Under the pieces are notes generated by a model. That model was not told the origin of the DNA and ran no database searches. It saw only the letters and a program-made list of their open reading frames with translations. A stretch of DNA of 64,000 nucleotides from Neisseria sicca (lineage in GTDB: Bacteria > Pseudomonadota > Gammaproteobacteria > Burkholderiales > Neisseriaceae), in the NCBI RefSeq assembly GCF_017753665.1, contig NZ_CP072524.1, positions 558,001-622,000 of the forward strand, read 5' to 3'. Below, one piece after another: positions 41,418-50,605 of the stretch. Within the stretch, counting starts at the first letter, position 1; every line of letters begins with the position of its first letter. The position numbers and the translations under genes are program-made.

Positions 41418-42827
41418 TTATGCCATGGTACGGATGTCGGTAAAGCGTCCGTTTACCGCGGCGGCTGCAGCCATAGCGGGGCTGACCAGGTGCGTGCGTC
41501 CGCCGTTGCCTTGGCGGCCTTCGAAGTTGCGGTTGGAAGTGGAGGCGCAGCGTTGGCCCGGAGTGAGGCGGTCGGCGTTCATGGCGAGACACATCGAGCA
41601 ACCCGGTTCGCGCCATTCGAAACCGGCATCAATGAAGATTTTGTCCAAGCCTTCCTGTTCCGCCTGCCGTTTAACCAAGCCGGAGCCGGGAACGATTAAC
41701 ACGCGCTGTACATTGTCGGCTTTTTTACGGCCTTTGACGACGGCGGCGGCTTCGCGCAAATCTTCGATGCGGCTGTTGGTGCAGGAGCCGATGAATACGA
41801 TGTCGACGGGGATTTCGTTCAGCGGCGTGCCGGCTTCCAAACCCATGTATTCGAGGGCGCGTTCCATGCCGCTGCGTTTGACGGGATCGGTTTCTTCGGC
41901 AGGATTCGGTACTTTGCCGCTGATGTCCAAAACCATTTCGGGCGATGTGCCCCATGTTACTTGCGGTTCGATGTCTTCGGCTTTGAAACGGTATTCTTTG
42001 TCGAATACCGCGCCTTCGTCGGAAACCAGCGTGCGCCAGTATTCGACGGCTTTGTCCCATGCTTCGCCTTTGGGTGCGAAGGGTTTGTCTTTGACATAGT
42101 CAATGGTGGTTTGATCGACGGCAACCATGCCGGAGCGCGCCCCTGCTTCGATCGCCATGTTGCACAGGGTCATGCGGCCTTCCATAGAGAGGCTACGGAT
42201 GGCTTCGCCGCCGAACTCGATGGCGTAGCCCGTGCCGCCTGCCGTACCGATTTGTCCGATGATGTAGAGGGCAACGTCTTTAGCGGTAACGCCCGGTTTC
42301 AGACGACCTTCAACGGTAATCAGCATGGATTTGGATTTTTTCGCGGTAATACACTGGGTCGCCATGGTGTGTTCGACTTCGGAAGTGCCGATACCGTGTG
42401 CCAGTGCGCCGAATGCGCCGTGGGTAGAGGTGTGCGAGTCGCCGCAGACGACGGTCATGCCGGGCAGGGTTGCGCCTTGTTCCGGTCCCATAACATGAAC
42501 GATGCCCTGACCTTTATCCATGAACGGGAAGTAGGCGAGTGCGCCGAACTCTTTGATATTTTTGTCTAAAGTATCGACTTGCAGCTTGGAAATCGGGTCT
42601 TGGATGCCTTTGTCCCAATCGCCGGTCGGGGTGTTGTGGTCGGCGGTGGAGACGACGCTGTCGATACGCCACAGCTTGCGCCCCGCCATTTTCAGACCTT
42701 CAAATGCCTGAGGGCTGGTGACTTCGTGTACTAAATGGCGGTCGATATAGAGCAGGACAGTGCCGTCTTCTTCTTCGCGGACGACGTGGCTGTTCCAGAG
42801 TTTGTCGTAGAGGGTTTGTGCGCTCAT
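41418..42827 (-). CDS. leuC: 3-isopropylmalate dehydratase large subunit
   Basis: LeuC holds the 4Fe-4S cluster of isopropylmalate isomerase. The 469-residue protein shows VCGDSHTSTHGAFGALAHGIGTSEVEH near 131, VFIGSCTNSRIEDLR near 344 and the cluster cysteines in GCSMCLAMN near 408. An uptake sequence lies inside near 42298. It is divergent from gshA; a palindromic site lies between the two genes. Confidence 0.96.
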   Translation of the reverse strand: MSAQTLYDKLWNSHVVREEEDGTVLLYIDRHLVHEVTSPQAFEGLKMAGRKLWRIDSVVSTADHNTPTGDWDKGIQDPISKLQVDTLDKNIKEFGALAYFPFMDKGQGIVHVMGPEQGATLPGMTVVCGDSHTSTHGAFGALAHGIGTSEVEHTMATQCITAKKSKSMLITVEGRLKPGVTAKDVALYIIGQIGTAGGTGYAIEFGGEAIRSLSMEGRMTLCNMAIEAGARSGMVAVDQTTIDYVKDKPFAPKGEAWDKAVEYWRTLVSDEGAVFDKEYRFKAEDIEPQVTWGTSPEMVLDISGKVPNPAEETDPVKRSGMERALEYMGLEAGTPLNEIPVDIVFIGSCTNSRIEDLREAAAVVKGRKKADNVQRVLIVPGSGLVKRQAEQEGLDKIFIDAGFEWREPGCSMCLAMNADRLTPGQRCASTSNRNFEGRQGNGGRTHLVSPAMAAAAAVNGRFTDIRTMA

Positions 42828-42912
42828 GATGGGTTATCTTTACTTATTAATAATAGGAGTAGATGGTTTGTTTTAATGGGCGGATTTTAGGCTTTTTACA
42901 GGGGTAGTGCAA

Positions 42913-42986
42913 TAGAAATTTGTCTAATTTCTACATTTTCATATAAAAATCTAAAAATCAATTTCAAAAATTAGACAAATTGTAGA
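42913..42986. promoter_or_regulatory. paired palindromic operator-like sites between leuC and gshA
   Basis: Site 1 (42913-42933) is a 21-bp palindrome with arms TAGAAATT and AATTTCTA around TGTCT. Site 2 (about 42966-42986) repeats the core AATTTGTCTAATTT in inverted orientation. A TTGACA -35-like box follows at 42990-42995, facing gshA. Two related sites in one divergent promoter region suggest a dimeric repressor or activator; the regulator is not identified. Confidence 0.5.
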
Positions 42987-43094
42987 ATTGTTGACAAAAA
43001 GAGGTATTTTATTTGAAACAATGCTTGTCGTACCGCCTAAAAAGGCACTATCATTTCCATCCGTATCCAACATCCGACATCAGAGGTATAGAGA

Positions 43095-44447
43095 ATGAAA
43101 TTACCGGTTATGGCTGCCGAACATCTGTCGCAACTTCAGGCGTTTGAAGCGAAAATCTTGTGCAACCACGCCAAAATTGAAGCATGGTTCCGTTCGCAAT
43201 GGAACGCACACCGCCCGCCGTTTTATGGTTCGGTCGATATCCGCAATGCCGGTTACAAAATTTCGTCTATTGATATGAACTTGTTCCCCGGAGGTTTCAA
43301 CAATCTGAATCCGAATTTCATCCCGCTGGCGGCAGTCGCGGCGCAAGATGCGGTACAACGCGCCTGCGAAACGGCAAAATCCGTATTGATTATTCCCGAA
43401 AACCATACCCGCAACACATTCTACCTGCAAAACGTTTACGCACTCAGCGAGATTTTGCGCTCGGCAGGGTATGAAGTCCGTTTGGGCAGCCTGAATCCGG
43501 AAGTTACCGAGCCGACCGAGTTTGAAACCGCGTTGGGCGATAAAATCCTGCTGGAACCTTTATTGCGTACCCGTGAGCGCGTCCATCTTGCAGACGGTTT
43601 CTCGCCTTGCGTCGTCTTGTTGAACAACGACTTGTCCGCGGGTGTTCCCGACATTCTCAAAGGCATCAGCCAAACCGTATTGCCTCCACTGCATGGTGGT
43701 TGGACGACGCGCCGCAAAACAGAGCATTTCAGCGCATACAACCAAGTCGCCGCCGAATTTGCCAAGCTGATTGACATCGACGAATGGCAGATTAACCCGT
43801 ATTTCGAAAAAATCGGCGGTTTGGACTTCCAAGAGCGCGAAGGCGAAGACGCGTTGGCGGAAGCAGTAGAGCGCGTGCTGGCGAAAATTCAAGCCAAATA
43901 CGACGAATTGGGCATTACCGACCAGCCTTTCGTGATTGTCAAAGCCGACGCGGGTACTTACGGCATGGGCGTGATGAGCGTCAAATCAGCCGACGAAGTG
44001 CGTGGGTTGAACCGCAAAAACCGCAACAAAATGGCGAAGGTCAAAGAAGGCTTGGAAGTCAGCGAAGTGATTGTCCAAGAAGGCATTTATACCTATGAAA
44101 CCATGAACGGCGCCGTGTGCGAACCCGTCGTTTATATGATGGACCGTTTTGTTATCGGCGGCTTCTTCCGCGTACACGAAGGACGCGGAGCGGACGAAAA
44201 CCTCAACGCCGGCGGCATGGTATTCGTCCCGCTGTCCAACAGCATCCCCACCGGCAGCGGCGACAACTCCCAAGAAGCCCCCGAAGCCTGCAAACGCGTA
44301 TTCGAACAATGGGATTCGCTCGGTATGCCACGTTCTGAAAAAGACTGCGACGTGGACAACGAACACAACCGCCTCTACGTTTACGGCGTAATGGCGCGCC
44401 TGTCGCTGCTTGCCGCCGCGCTTGAGTTGGAACAAACTGCTCCATAA
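43095..44447 (+). CDS. gshA: glutamate-cysteine ligase (proteobacterial gshA_ferroox type)
   Basis: The enzyme joins glutamate and cysteine, the first step of glutathione synthesis. The 450-residue protein matches the ATP-grasp-like type found in Acidithiobacillus and Neisseria, with SIDMNLFPGGFNNLNPNFIPLA near 57-78, FVIVKADAGTYGMGVMSV near 282 and NLNAGGMVFVPLSN near 380. AGAGG precedes the ATG. Transcription probably starts in the region shared with leuC. Confidence 0.9.
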   Translation: MKLPVMAAEHLSQLQAFEAKILCNHAKIEAWFRSQWNAHRPPFYGSVDIRNAGYKISSIDMNLFPGGFNNLNPNFIPLAAVAAQDAVQRACETAKSVLIIPENHTRNTFYLQNVYALSEILRSAGYEVRLGSLNPEVTEPTEFETALGDKILLEPLLRTRERVHLADGFSPCVVLLNNDLSAGVPDILKGISQTVLPPLHGGWTTRRKTEHFSAYNQVAAEFAKLIDIDEWQINPYFEKIGGLDFQEREGEDALAEAVERVLAKIQAKYDELGITDQPFVIVKADAGTYGMGVMSVKSADEVRGLNRKNRNKMAKVKEGLEVSEVIVQEGIYTYETMNGAVCEPVVYMMDRFVIGGFFRVHEGRGADENLNAGGMVFVPLSNSIPTGSGDNSQEAPEACKRVFEQWDSLGMPRSEKDCDVDNEHNRLYVYGVMARLSLLAAALELEQTAP

Positions 44448-44477
44448 AGCGCGTTTGGTCTGATTATTTGAAATAGT

Positions 44478-44526
44478 AAAAGGTCGTCTGAAAACTTGAG
44501 ATTCAGGTTTTCAGACGACCTTTTTC
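44478..44526 (+). terminator. uptake-sequence inverted pair behind gshA
   Basis: AAAAGGTCGTCTGAAAAC faces GTTTTCAGACGACC plus six Ts. Confidence 0.7.
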
Positions 44527-44598
44527 ATGACGTTTGCGGTAAATTCAATTATTATTTCCGTTTAATTTCAAAACTAATAATAAAAAAGGGAAACAGTT

Positions 44599-46824
44599 TT
44601 GCTGAGATATTATGGATTGCCGTTTTGGGCAGTCGGCGTCATCGCTTCGTTCGCTTTGCCGTCCGTACCGCATTGGGGCGTGTGGTTGTTGGCGGCATTA
44701 GTTTTGCTGGCGGCTTCGCGGCGGTTTGCGGCGGCGGGAATGATGCTGTGTGTCCTGCTTGGCGCGGCTTACGGCGTGTTTCGGACGGAAGCGGCTTTGT
44801 CGGTGCAATGGCCGCTGAACGGGGCTTCGGAGTCGGTGTTGACGGTTGAAGTCGCGGATATGCCGCGCGGCGACGGGCGGCGGGTGCAGTTTGCGGCGAA
44901 GGCGTGGACAGAGGACAGGCGGCAGTTTGATTTATTACTGTCGGATTATCAGAAACGCGATTGGGCGGTGGGCAGCCGCTGGAAAGTGTCGGCACGGCTC
45001 AAGCCGATTATCGGCGAAGTGAACCTGCGCGGGCTGAACCGCGAGGCTTGGGCGTTGGCAAACGGTTTGGATGGCGCGGGTACGCTGGGCAAGGGCAGGA
45101 GCTTGGTTCGCGAGGGCGGCGGTGTCGGCTTGGCGGTGTGGCGCGATGCAGTCAGCCGCCGTTGGCAGGCTGTCGGGGCGGACAGTCCGGATTTTTCGGA
45201 CGGTATCGGTCTGATGCGGGCTTTGAGCATAGGCGAACAATCGGCGTTGAGGCCCGAACTGTGGCAGGCGTTCCGACCTTTGGGCTTGACGCACTTGGTC
45301 AGTATTTCGGGGCTGCACGTTACGATGGTGGCGGTGTTGGCGGGTTGGCTGGTCAAACTGATTTTCAGACGACTGCCTTGGATACCGGCAAAACCACGCG
45401 TGTGGATTTTGGCGGGCGGTGCAGCGGGGGCTTTGTTTTATGCGCTGCTGGCGGGCTTTTCCGTGCCGACGCAGCGCAGCGTTTTGATGTTGACGGCGTT
45501 TGCCTGGGCGTGGTGGCGCGGCAGTCTGTCTTCGGGCTGGACGGCGTGGTGGCAGGCTTTGGCAGTGGTGTTGCTGCTTGATCCTCTGGCGGTTTTGGGC
45601 GTCGGCACTTGGCTGTCGTTCGGCTTGGTTGCAGCCTTGATTTGGGTTTCGGCAGGTCGTCTGAAAGAACGCGGCTGGCGTTTGGCTGTACGCGGACAAT
45701 GGGCGGCGACGATATTGTCGGTGGTATTACTGGGCTATATTTTTGCGTCCTTGCCCATCATCAGTCCTTTGGTCAATGCGGCGATGATTCCTTGGTTTTC
45801 TTGGGTTTTGACACCTTTGGCGTTGCTGGGGTCGGTGTTGCCGTTCGCGCCTTTGCAATGGGCGGCGGCAGGTTTGGCGGAATACACTTTGCGCGGCTTG
45901 GTTTGGCTGGCGGAGGTATCGCCTGAATTTGCCGTAGCCGCCGCGCCTGTGCCGCTGTTGGTTTTGGCTTTTGCGGCGGCTTTGCTGTGGCTGTTGCCGC
46001 GCGGACTGGGGCTGCGGCCTTGGGCGTGTTTGGTGTTGGCTGGATTTGTGTTTTACCGCCCGGAACGACTGGACGACGGGTTGGCGCGGATTACCGTAAT
46101 GGATGCGGGACAGGGTTTATCGGTATTGGTACAGACGCGTGACCGCAACCTGCTGTTTGACACAGGGACGGCGCAGGCGGCACAAACGGGTATCGTGCCG
46201 AGCCTGAACGCCATGGGTGTGCGCCGTTTGGACACGCTGATTTTGTCGCATCACGACAGCGACCACGACGGCGGTTTGGATGCCGTTTCCGATATTGAAA
46301 TCGGCGAAACGCTGGCGGGGCAGCCTGAGTTTTATCCGAACGCAAAACTTTGCACCGAAGCGCAATGGCAATGGGACGGCGTGGATTTCGAGTTATTGAG
46401 GTCGTCTGAAAACCCAGGTAGCGAAGACAATGACAAAAGCTGCGTCTTCCGCATCGTTTCCGACGGACAGGCTTTGCTGGTTACGGGTGATTTGGGCGTG
46501 AAGGGCGAAGCGGAACTGGTAGAACGCTACGGCAGCTCGCTGTACAGCCAAGTTTTGATATTGGGACACCACGGCAGCAATACGGCTTCATCCGGCGGCT
46601 TCCTAAACACCGTCGCGCCCAAATATGCCGTCGCTTCCAGTGGCTACGCCAACGCCTACAAACACCCCACCCCCGCCGTCCAAACCCGCGTCCGCGCACA
46701 CGGCGCGACTTTGTTGCGGACGGATTTGTCGGGCGCGCTGGTGTTTGAATTGGGCGGCGATGAAATCTTTAAAGGTCGTCTGAAAAGAGATAAGTTTTAT
46801 TGGCAGAAAAAGCCGTTTGAATAA
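44599..46824 (+). CDS. comEC: competence DNA channel protein ComEC/Rec2 (ComA)
   Basis: ComEC carries single-stranded transforming DNA through the inner membrane. The 741-residue protein has N-terminal helices, a DUF4131 segment, the Competence domain (GLTHLVSISGLHVTMVAVLAGW near 232-253 and SVPTQRSVLML) with many helices, and a C-terminal metallo-beta-lactamase-like domain (MDAGQGLSVLVQTRDRNLLFDTG and LSHHDSDHDGGLDAV). The start is TTG at 44599, with AAGGGAA before it. Uptake sequences occur inside and near the 3' end. Confidence 0.94.
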   Translation: MLRYYGLPFWAVGVIASFALPSVPHWGVWLLAALVLLAASRRFAAAGMMLCVLLGAAYGVFRTEAALSVQWPLNGASESVLTVEVADMPRGDGRRVQFAAKAWTEDRRQFDLLLSDYQKRDWAVGSRWKVSARLKPIIGEVNLRGLNREAWALANGLDGAGTLGKGRSLVREGGGVGLAVWRDAVSRRWQAVGADSPDFSDGIGLMRALSIGEQSALRPELWQAFRPLGLTHLVSISGLHVTMVAVLAGWLVKLIFRRLPWIPAKPRVWILAGGAAGALFYALLAGFSVPTQRSVLMLTAFAWAWWRGSLSSGWTAWWQALAVVLLLDPLAVLGVGTWLSFGLVAALIWVSAGRLKERGWRLAVRGQWAATILSVVLLGYIFASLPIISPLVNAAMIPWFSWVLTPLALLGSVLPFAPLQWAAAGLAEYTLRGLVWLAEVSPEFAVAAAPVPLLVLAFAAALLWLLPRGLGLRPWACLVLAGFVFYRPERLDDGLARITVMDAGQGLSVLVQTRDRNLLFDTGTAQAAQTGIVPSLNAMGVRRLDTLILSHHDSDHDGGLDAVSDIEIGETLAGQPEFYPNAKLCTEAQWQWDGVDFELLRSSENPGSEDNDKSCVFRIVSDGQALLVTGDLGVKGEAELVERYGSSLYSQVLILGHHGSNTASSGGFLNTVAPKYAVASSGYANAYKHPTPAVQTRVRAHGATLLRTDLSGALVFELGGDEIFKGRLKRDKFYWQKKPFE

Positions 46825-47333
46825 ATGTATTTGCTGTATGGAGGAATTGGCTTTTCAGACGATTTTCTTCAGTTTTATCGGCAAGGCAGGGGATACCGTT
46901 TCTGTTGACGTTCTTTATCGTCGAAATGTTGATGGTCGTCAGCTCAGATATGGGTTTGTTCGGAGGGATTTGAGGTAGGGAGGGCTGTATCCGACCGGGG
47001 GAGGGTAGCCTTATTTATTTTCTGTTGGCCAGTTTACAGTTGTTCAAAGAAACTGAATGAAACGGCGTAGTAAAAAAGTATGAATCTGAAAATAGTGTGT
47101 TGATAAAGGGGTTTTATAATAAAGCAAAAGTCGTCTGAAAACCTGTCTTTCAAGTTTTCAGACGACCTTTGCATCAACTCAATTCAAACACCGCCGTCAG
47201 CAGCGTCCCAACCAAACCGCTCTTTTCCTACCCAAGCAGTTTTATCAGAATAAGCCGCTCATTGCACAGGCGAAATAGCTGAATAATCAACGCATCTTCT
47301 ATCAGCGCGTGTCTAAATTGCTCAAATCAAACC
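46825..47333. other. gene-free gap between comEC and clpP
   Basis: This 509-bp stretch between convergent genes holds one inverted uptake-sequence pair (47126-47170) that probably terminates both transcripts. I see no credible gene, RNA motif or named repeat. Confidence 0.5.
47126..47170. terminator. uptake-sequence inverted pair between comEC and clpP
   Basis: AAAGTCGTCTGAAAACC (one G short of the usual form) faces GTTTTCAGACGACCTTTG. Confidence 0.5.
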
Positions 47334-47954
47334 TTAAGCCTGCAAAGAAGCACGATTTTCCAAAACTTGGTCAATCAAACCGTATTCTTTGGCTTCTTCG
47401 GCGGACATGAAGTTGTCGCGGTCGGTATCGCGTTCCAAATCTGCCAAATCGCGGCCGCAGTGTTTCGCCATCAGGCGGTTGAGTTTCTCTTTGATTTTCA
47501 ACAGCTCGCGGGCATGGATTTCAATATCGGATGCCTGACCGCCCAAACCGCCGTTGATCAAAGGCTGGTGAATCATGATACGGCTGTTGGGTAGGGCGAA
47601 ACGTTTGCCTTTCTCACCTGCCGACAGCAGGAATGCGCCCATGCTTGCCGCTTGTCCCAAGCACAAAGTGGAGACGTTGGGCTTGATGAAATTCATGGTG
47701 TCGTAAATCGACATACCTGCCGTTACCGAACCGCCGGGCGAATTGATATAGAAGAAAATATCTTTGTCCGGATTTTCACTTTCCAAAAACAACAGCTGGG
47801 CAACCACCAAATTAGCGGTCTCGTCGGTTACCGGGCCGATCAAAAATACGATGCGCTCTTTCAAAAGGCGCGAGTAAATATCAAATGCACGCTCGCCGCG
47901 GCCGCTTTGTTCGATAACGGTAGGAACGAGGTAATTATTGAAATCGAAGGACAT
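47334..47954 (-). CDS. clpP: ATP-dependent Clp protease proteolytic subunit
   Basis: ClpP forms the proteolytic chamber used with ClpX or ClpA. The 206-residue serine protease has Ser104 in GQAASMGAFLL, His129 in RIMIHQPL and an Asp near 178. NSPGGSVTAG near 71-80 lines the substrate site. It follows tig by 87 bases on the same strand, the usual tig-clpP order; both are likely co-transcribed. Confidence 0.97.
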   Translation of the reverse strand: MSFDFNNYLVPTVIEQSGRGERAFDIYSRLLKERIVFLIGPVTDETANLVVAQLLFLESENPDKDIFFYINSPGGSVTAGMSIYDTMNFIKPNVSTLCLGQAASMGAFLLSAGEKGKRFALPNSRIMIHQPLINGGLGGQASDIEIHARELLKIKEKLNRLMAKHCGRDLADLERDTDRDNFMSAEEAKEYGLIDQVLENRASLQA

Positions 47955-48041
47955 TTTTGTCTCCTGTCAATGTTGCGAAAGCACCAAAGGGACGCTTTGG
48001 TGCTTTCAAGTTGTCTGTTTCAGACGACCTTTTGAAGATGA

Positions 48042-49352
48042 TTAGGCTTGTGCGCCCATCACTTCGTCAAAAGACAAAGCTTTTTCGGTTACTTTGGCTT
48101 TGCCCAAAACGAAATCAACAACGTTGCTTTCTACTGCCAAAGAAGTCGGGCCTTGCAGGCGGGAAGGCTCTGCGTAGTACCAGTCGATCACTTCTTGAGG
48201 ATCTTCGTAGCTTTCTGCGAAGTTGGCAACAACGGCTTTGATTTGCTCTTCAGTCGGTTCCAGTTTGTTTTCTTCAACCAGTTTTGCCAAAATCAAGCCC
48301 AGAGATACGCGGCGTTCGGCTTGCTCTTTGAACATATCCAAAGGCAGATCCAAGTTGGCAGCGTCAGCCATGCCTTGGTTGACGAAGTTTTGTTTCATTT
48401 CGTTTGCCAAGCGGGCGGCTTCTTCATTTACCAAAGCAACAGGCGCTTTCAGCTCTACGGCTTTGAGCAGCGCGTTCATTACAGATTCTTTGGTTTGTTC
48501 GTTTACGCGGCGCTCAACTTCGCGGCCCACGTTTTTCTTCACTTCTTCGCGCATTTTGGCAACGTCGCCGTCGGCGATACCCAATGCTTTGGCGAAGTCG
48601 GCATCAACTTCGGGCAGGGTGGGCTCGGATACGTTGTTCAATGTGATGGTGAAGACGGCGGATTTACCGGCAACGTCTTTACCGTGGTAGTCTTCAGGGA
48701 AGTTGACGGTAACGTCTTTGCTTTCGCCTGCCTTCATGCCGACTACGCCGGCTTCAAATTCAGGCAACATTTGACCTGCGCCCAATACGAAGGCGTAGTT
48801 TTTGGATGCACCGCCGGCAAAAGGTTCGCCGTCGATTTTGCCTTCGAAGTCGATGATGACGCGGTCGCCGTTTTGGGCTTCGCGTTCAACATGGTTGAAG
48901 CGGGTGCGTTGTTTGCGCAGGATTTCTACGGTTTGGTCCACTTCGGCATCGCCGACGGAAGCGGTTACTTTTTCGACTTCTTGTGCAGACAAATCGCCGA
49001 TAACGACTTCAGGGAACACTTCGAAAATCGCGGCGATTTTCAGGGATTCTTTATCGTCTTGTTCTTCAACGCCTTCGAAACGCGGATAGCCGGCAACTTT
49101 CAATTCTTGGGCAACGGCAACATCGTAGAAGCGGCGTTGGACCATTTCATTGATGACTTCATTTTGAGCGCTTGCACCGTACATTTGGGCAATCATTTTT
49201 AAAGGTGCTTTACCCGGACGGAAACCGTCGATTTTTGCACGGCGTTGGGTTTGTTTCAGTTTTTTATCGGTTTCTGCGTTGATTTCGGACCAAGGCAGAG
49301 ACAACACTACTTTGCGTTCCAGATTTTCTAAAGTTTCAACAGTTACGCTCAT
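48042..49352 (-). CDS. tig: trigger factor
   Basis: Trigger factor is the ribosome-bound chaperone and prolyl isomerase. The 436-residue protein has the ribosome-binding signature FRPGKAPLKMI near 44-54, an FKBP-type isomerase domain (about 150-245, GDRVIIDFEGKIDGEPFAGG) and the long helical C-terminal arms. It leads the tig-clpP pair. Confidence 0.97.
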   Translation of the reverse strand: MSVTVETLENLERKVVLSLPWSEINAETDKKLKQTQRRAKIDGFRPGKAPLKMIAQMYGASAQNEVINEMVQRRFYDVAVAQELKVAGYPRFEGVEEQDDKESLKIAAIFEVFPEVVIGDLSAQEVEKVTASVGDAEVDQTVEILRKQRTRFNHVEREAQNGDRVIIDFEGKIDGEPFAGGASKNYAFVLGAGQMLPEFEAGVVGMKAGESKDVTVNFPEDYHGKDVAGKSAVFTITLNNVSEPTLPEVDADFAKALGIADGDVAKMREEVKKNVGREVERRVNEQTKESVMNALLKAVELKAPVALVNEEAARLANEMKQNFVNQGMADAANLDLPLDMFKEQAERRVSLGLILAKLVEENKLEPTEEQIKAVVANFAESYEDPQEVIDWYYAEPSRLQGPTSLAVESNVVDFVLGKAKVTEKALSFDEVMGAQA

Positions 49353-49483
49353 CGTAAGACCTTAATTTGTTGTGTTAAATAAAAAATGGGAATCCTTTTG
49401 CCAATGATGACTGCAAAAGCGGCTCCGACACATCGGGGCTTTTATCGTCCGTTGCTTGCAAAAGGCAGGAAAATTAGCTGGCT

Positions 49484-49492
49484 AGTATATCA
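49484..49492 (-). promoter_or_regulatory. extended -10 promoter element for tig-clpP
   Basis: On the coding strand the sequence reads TGATATACT, a good extended -10 box, about 130 bases upstream of the tig start. The -35 region is weak. Confidence 0.4.
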
Positions 49493-49622
49493 CAATGTTT
49501 GATTGACTGGATAATATAGTGAAATCATTGTAAAACGGTTGCCACATCTGTCCGCTCCGGCTTGGAAAAAGTAGTTGGATGGGAGATGGATGGCGGCATT
49601 CCGATAAACTTATGCGGAGCTA

Positions 49623-49668
49623 CAAAGGTCGTCTGAAAGTCGGAAGAGAGTATTCAGACGACCTTTTG
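49623..49668 (-). terminator. uptake-sequence inverted pair behind the second nlpD-like gene
   Basis: AAAGGTCGTCTGAAAG faces ATTCAGACGACCTTTT 14 bases beyond the stop codon. Confidence 0.6.
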
Positions 49669-49681
49669 AAGTTTGAGAATG

Positions 49682-50368
49682 TTAATTGGGCAAGTATGTC
49701 ATAGGATTGACGGCTTTGCCGTTCAGACGGACTTCAAAATGCAGCTTTACGATGTCAGTGTCTGTGCTGCCCATCGTTGCAATCTGCTGACCGGCTGCAA
49801 CCTGCTGGTCTTTTTGTACCAGTAAGGCATCATTATGTGCATAAGCTGTAATCGCATAATCATTGTGGCTGATTAAAATCAGTTTGCCGTAACCCCGTAC
49901 TTCTTCTCCGACATACAATACTTTCCCCGCAGCTGAAGATTTTACAGGCTCTCCGGATGTACCTGCTATATCGATGCCTTTGTTGGTTGTTCCGTTGTAC
50001 TGCTTGATAACGGAGTTGCGTCCGTTTTCGACAGGCCATAGTAAGTTCAGGCGGTTGATCGGTGCGACAGCCTGAGTTGCTTGGTTTGATTGGGAAATAG
50101 GGCGCGTATTGCGTCGGATACGTAATACTTGACCTACTTCGATTTTAGAAGTGTCTTGCAAGTTGTTCCAAGATGCCAAGGTATGGATGCTTTGGCCGTG
50201 GCGTTTAGCAATCTGGGATAGCGTATCGCCAGGCTTGACTCTGTAATAGCCATCGGGAACCGCACCCGTCGGTGAACCACTTCCGGCGCAGGCAGCCAGA
50301 AAAAGTGTCAGACAGAAAGGGCTTAATCGTTTGAAGGTCGTCTGAAAAAAGGGAATGGTATTCATCAT
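49682..50368 (-). CDS. second NlpD-like LysM/M23 lipoprotein
   Basis: The 228-residue precursor has a lipobox (LAAC, within the first 27 residues), a LysM domain (YYRVKPGDTLSQIAKRHGQSIHTL, about 41-85) and a LytM domain (about 120-228) with NKGIDIAGTSGEP, YAHNDALLV and LHFEVRLNGKAVNPMTYL. The first zinc His is again replaced by Asn, as in NlpD. It is shorter than the nlpD at 7859 and lacks the Pro/Ala linkers. An uptake sequence is embedded in the signal-peptide codons (PFFQTTF). It is probably a second amidase activator. Confidence 0.87.
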   Translation of the reverse strand: MMNTIPFFQTTFKRLSPFCLTLFLAACAGSGSPTGAVPDGYYRVKPGDTLSQIAKRHGQSIHTLASWNNLQDTSKIEVGQVLRIRRNTRPISQSNQATQAVAPINRLNLLWPVENGRNSVIKQYNGTTNKGIDIAGTSGEPVKSSAAGKVLYVGEEVRGYGKLILISHNDYAITAYAHNDALLVQKDQQVAAGQQIATMGSTDTDIVKLHFEVRLNGKAVNPMTYLPN

Positions 50369-50553
50369 ATGTCTATTTAATAAAAATCAGCGAATGAATT
50401 GTCTTCAGACGCTTTATTTGGGTGAAGGTTCATCGGCTTTTGAGATGTTTTATGAATGCCAAATGGCGGCAGAATTTTATCTTTTTGATTAGAAGCATAT
50501 TTTACTCAGCGTAAAATAAAGTCAAATTATATCTGCCGTTAGATGGCTAAAAC

Positions 50554-50587
50554 AAATCCCCCGTCCGCTTTAGGGATGGGGGATTTT
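50554..50587 (-). terminator. Rho-independent terminator of ppsA
   Basis: The stem AAATCCCCCGTCC/GGATGGGGGATTT lies 19 bases beyond the stop codon. Confidence 0.75.
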
Positions 50588-50605
50588 TAGATTTTATAAA
50601 AAATC

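Larger units (their letters stand above)
49353..49681. other. gene-free gap upstream of tig
   Basis: The 329-bp gap contains the probable tig promoter (49484-49492) and, at its far end, the terminator of the second nlpD-like gene. No other signal was recognised. Confidence 0.5.

Noticed and set aside
48048..49202. 384-codon frame on the plus strand antisense to tig
   Set aside because: Phe/Val-rich shadow of the trigger factor gene; no ribosome-binding site.
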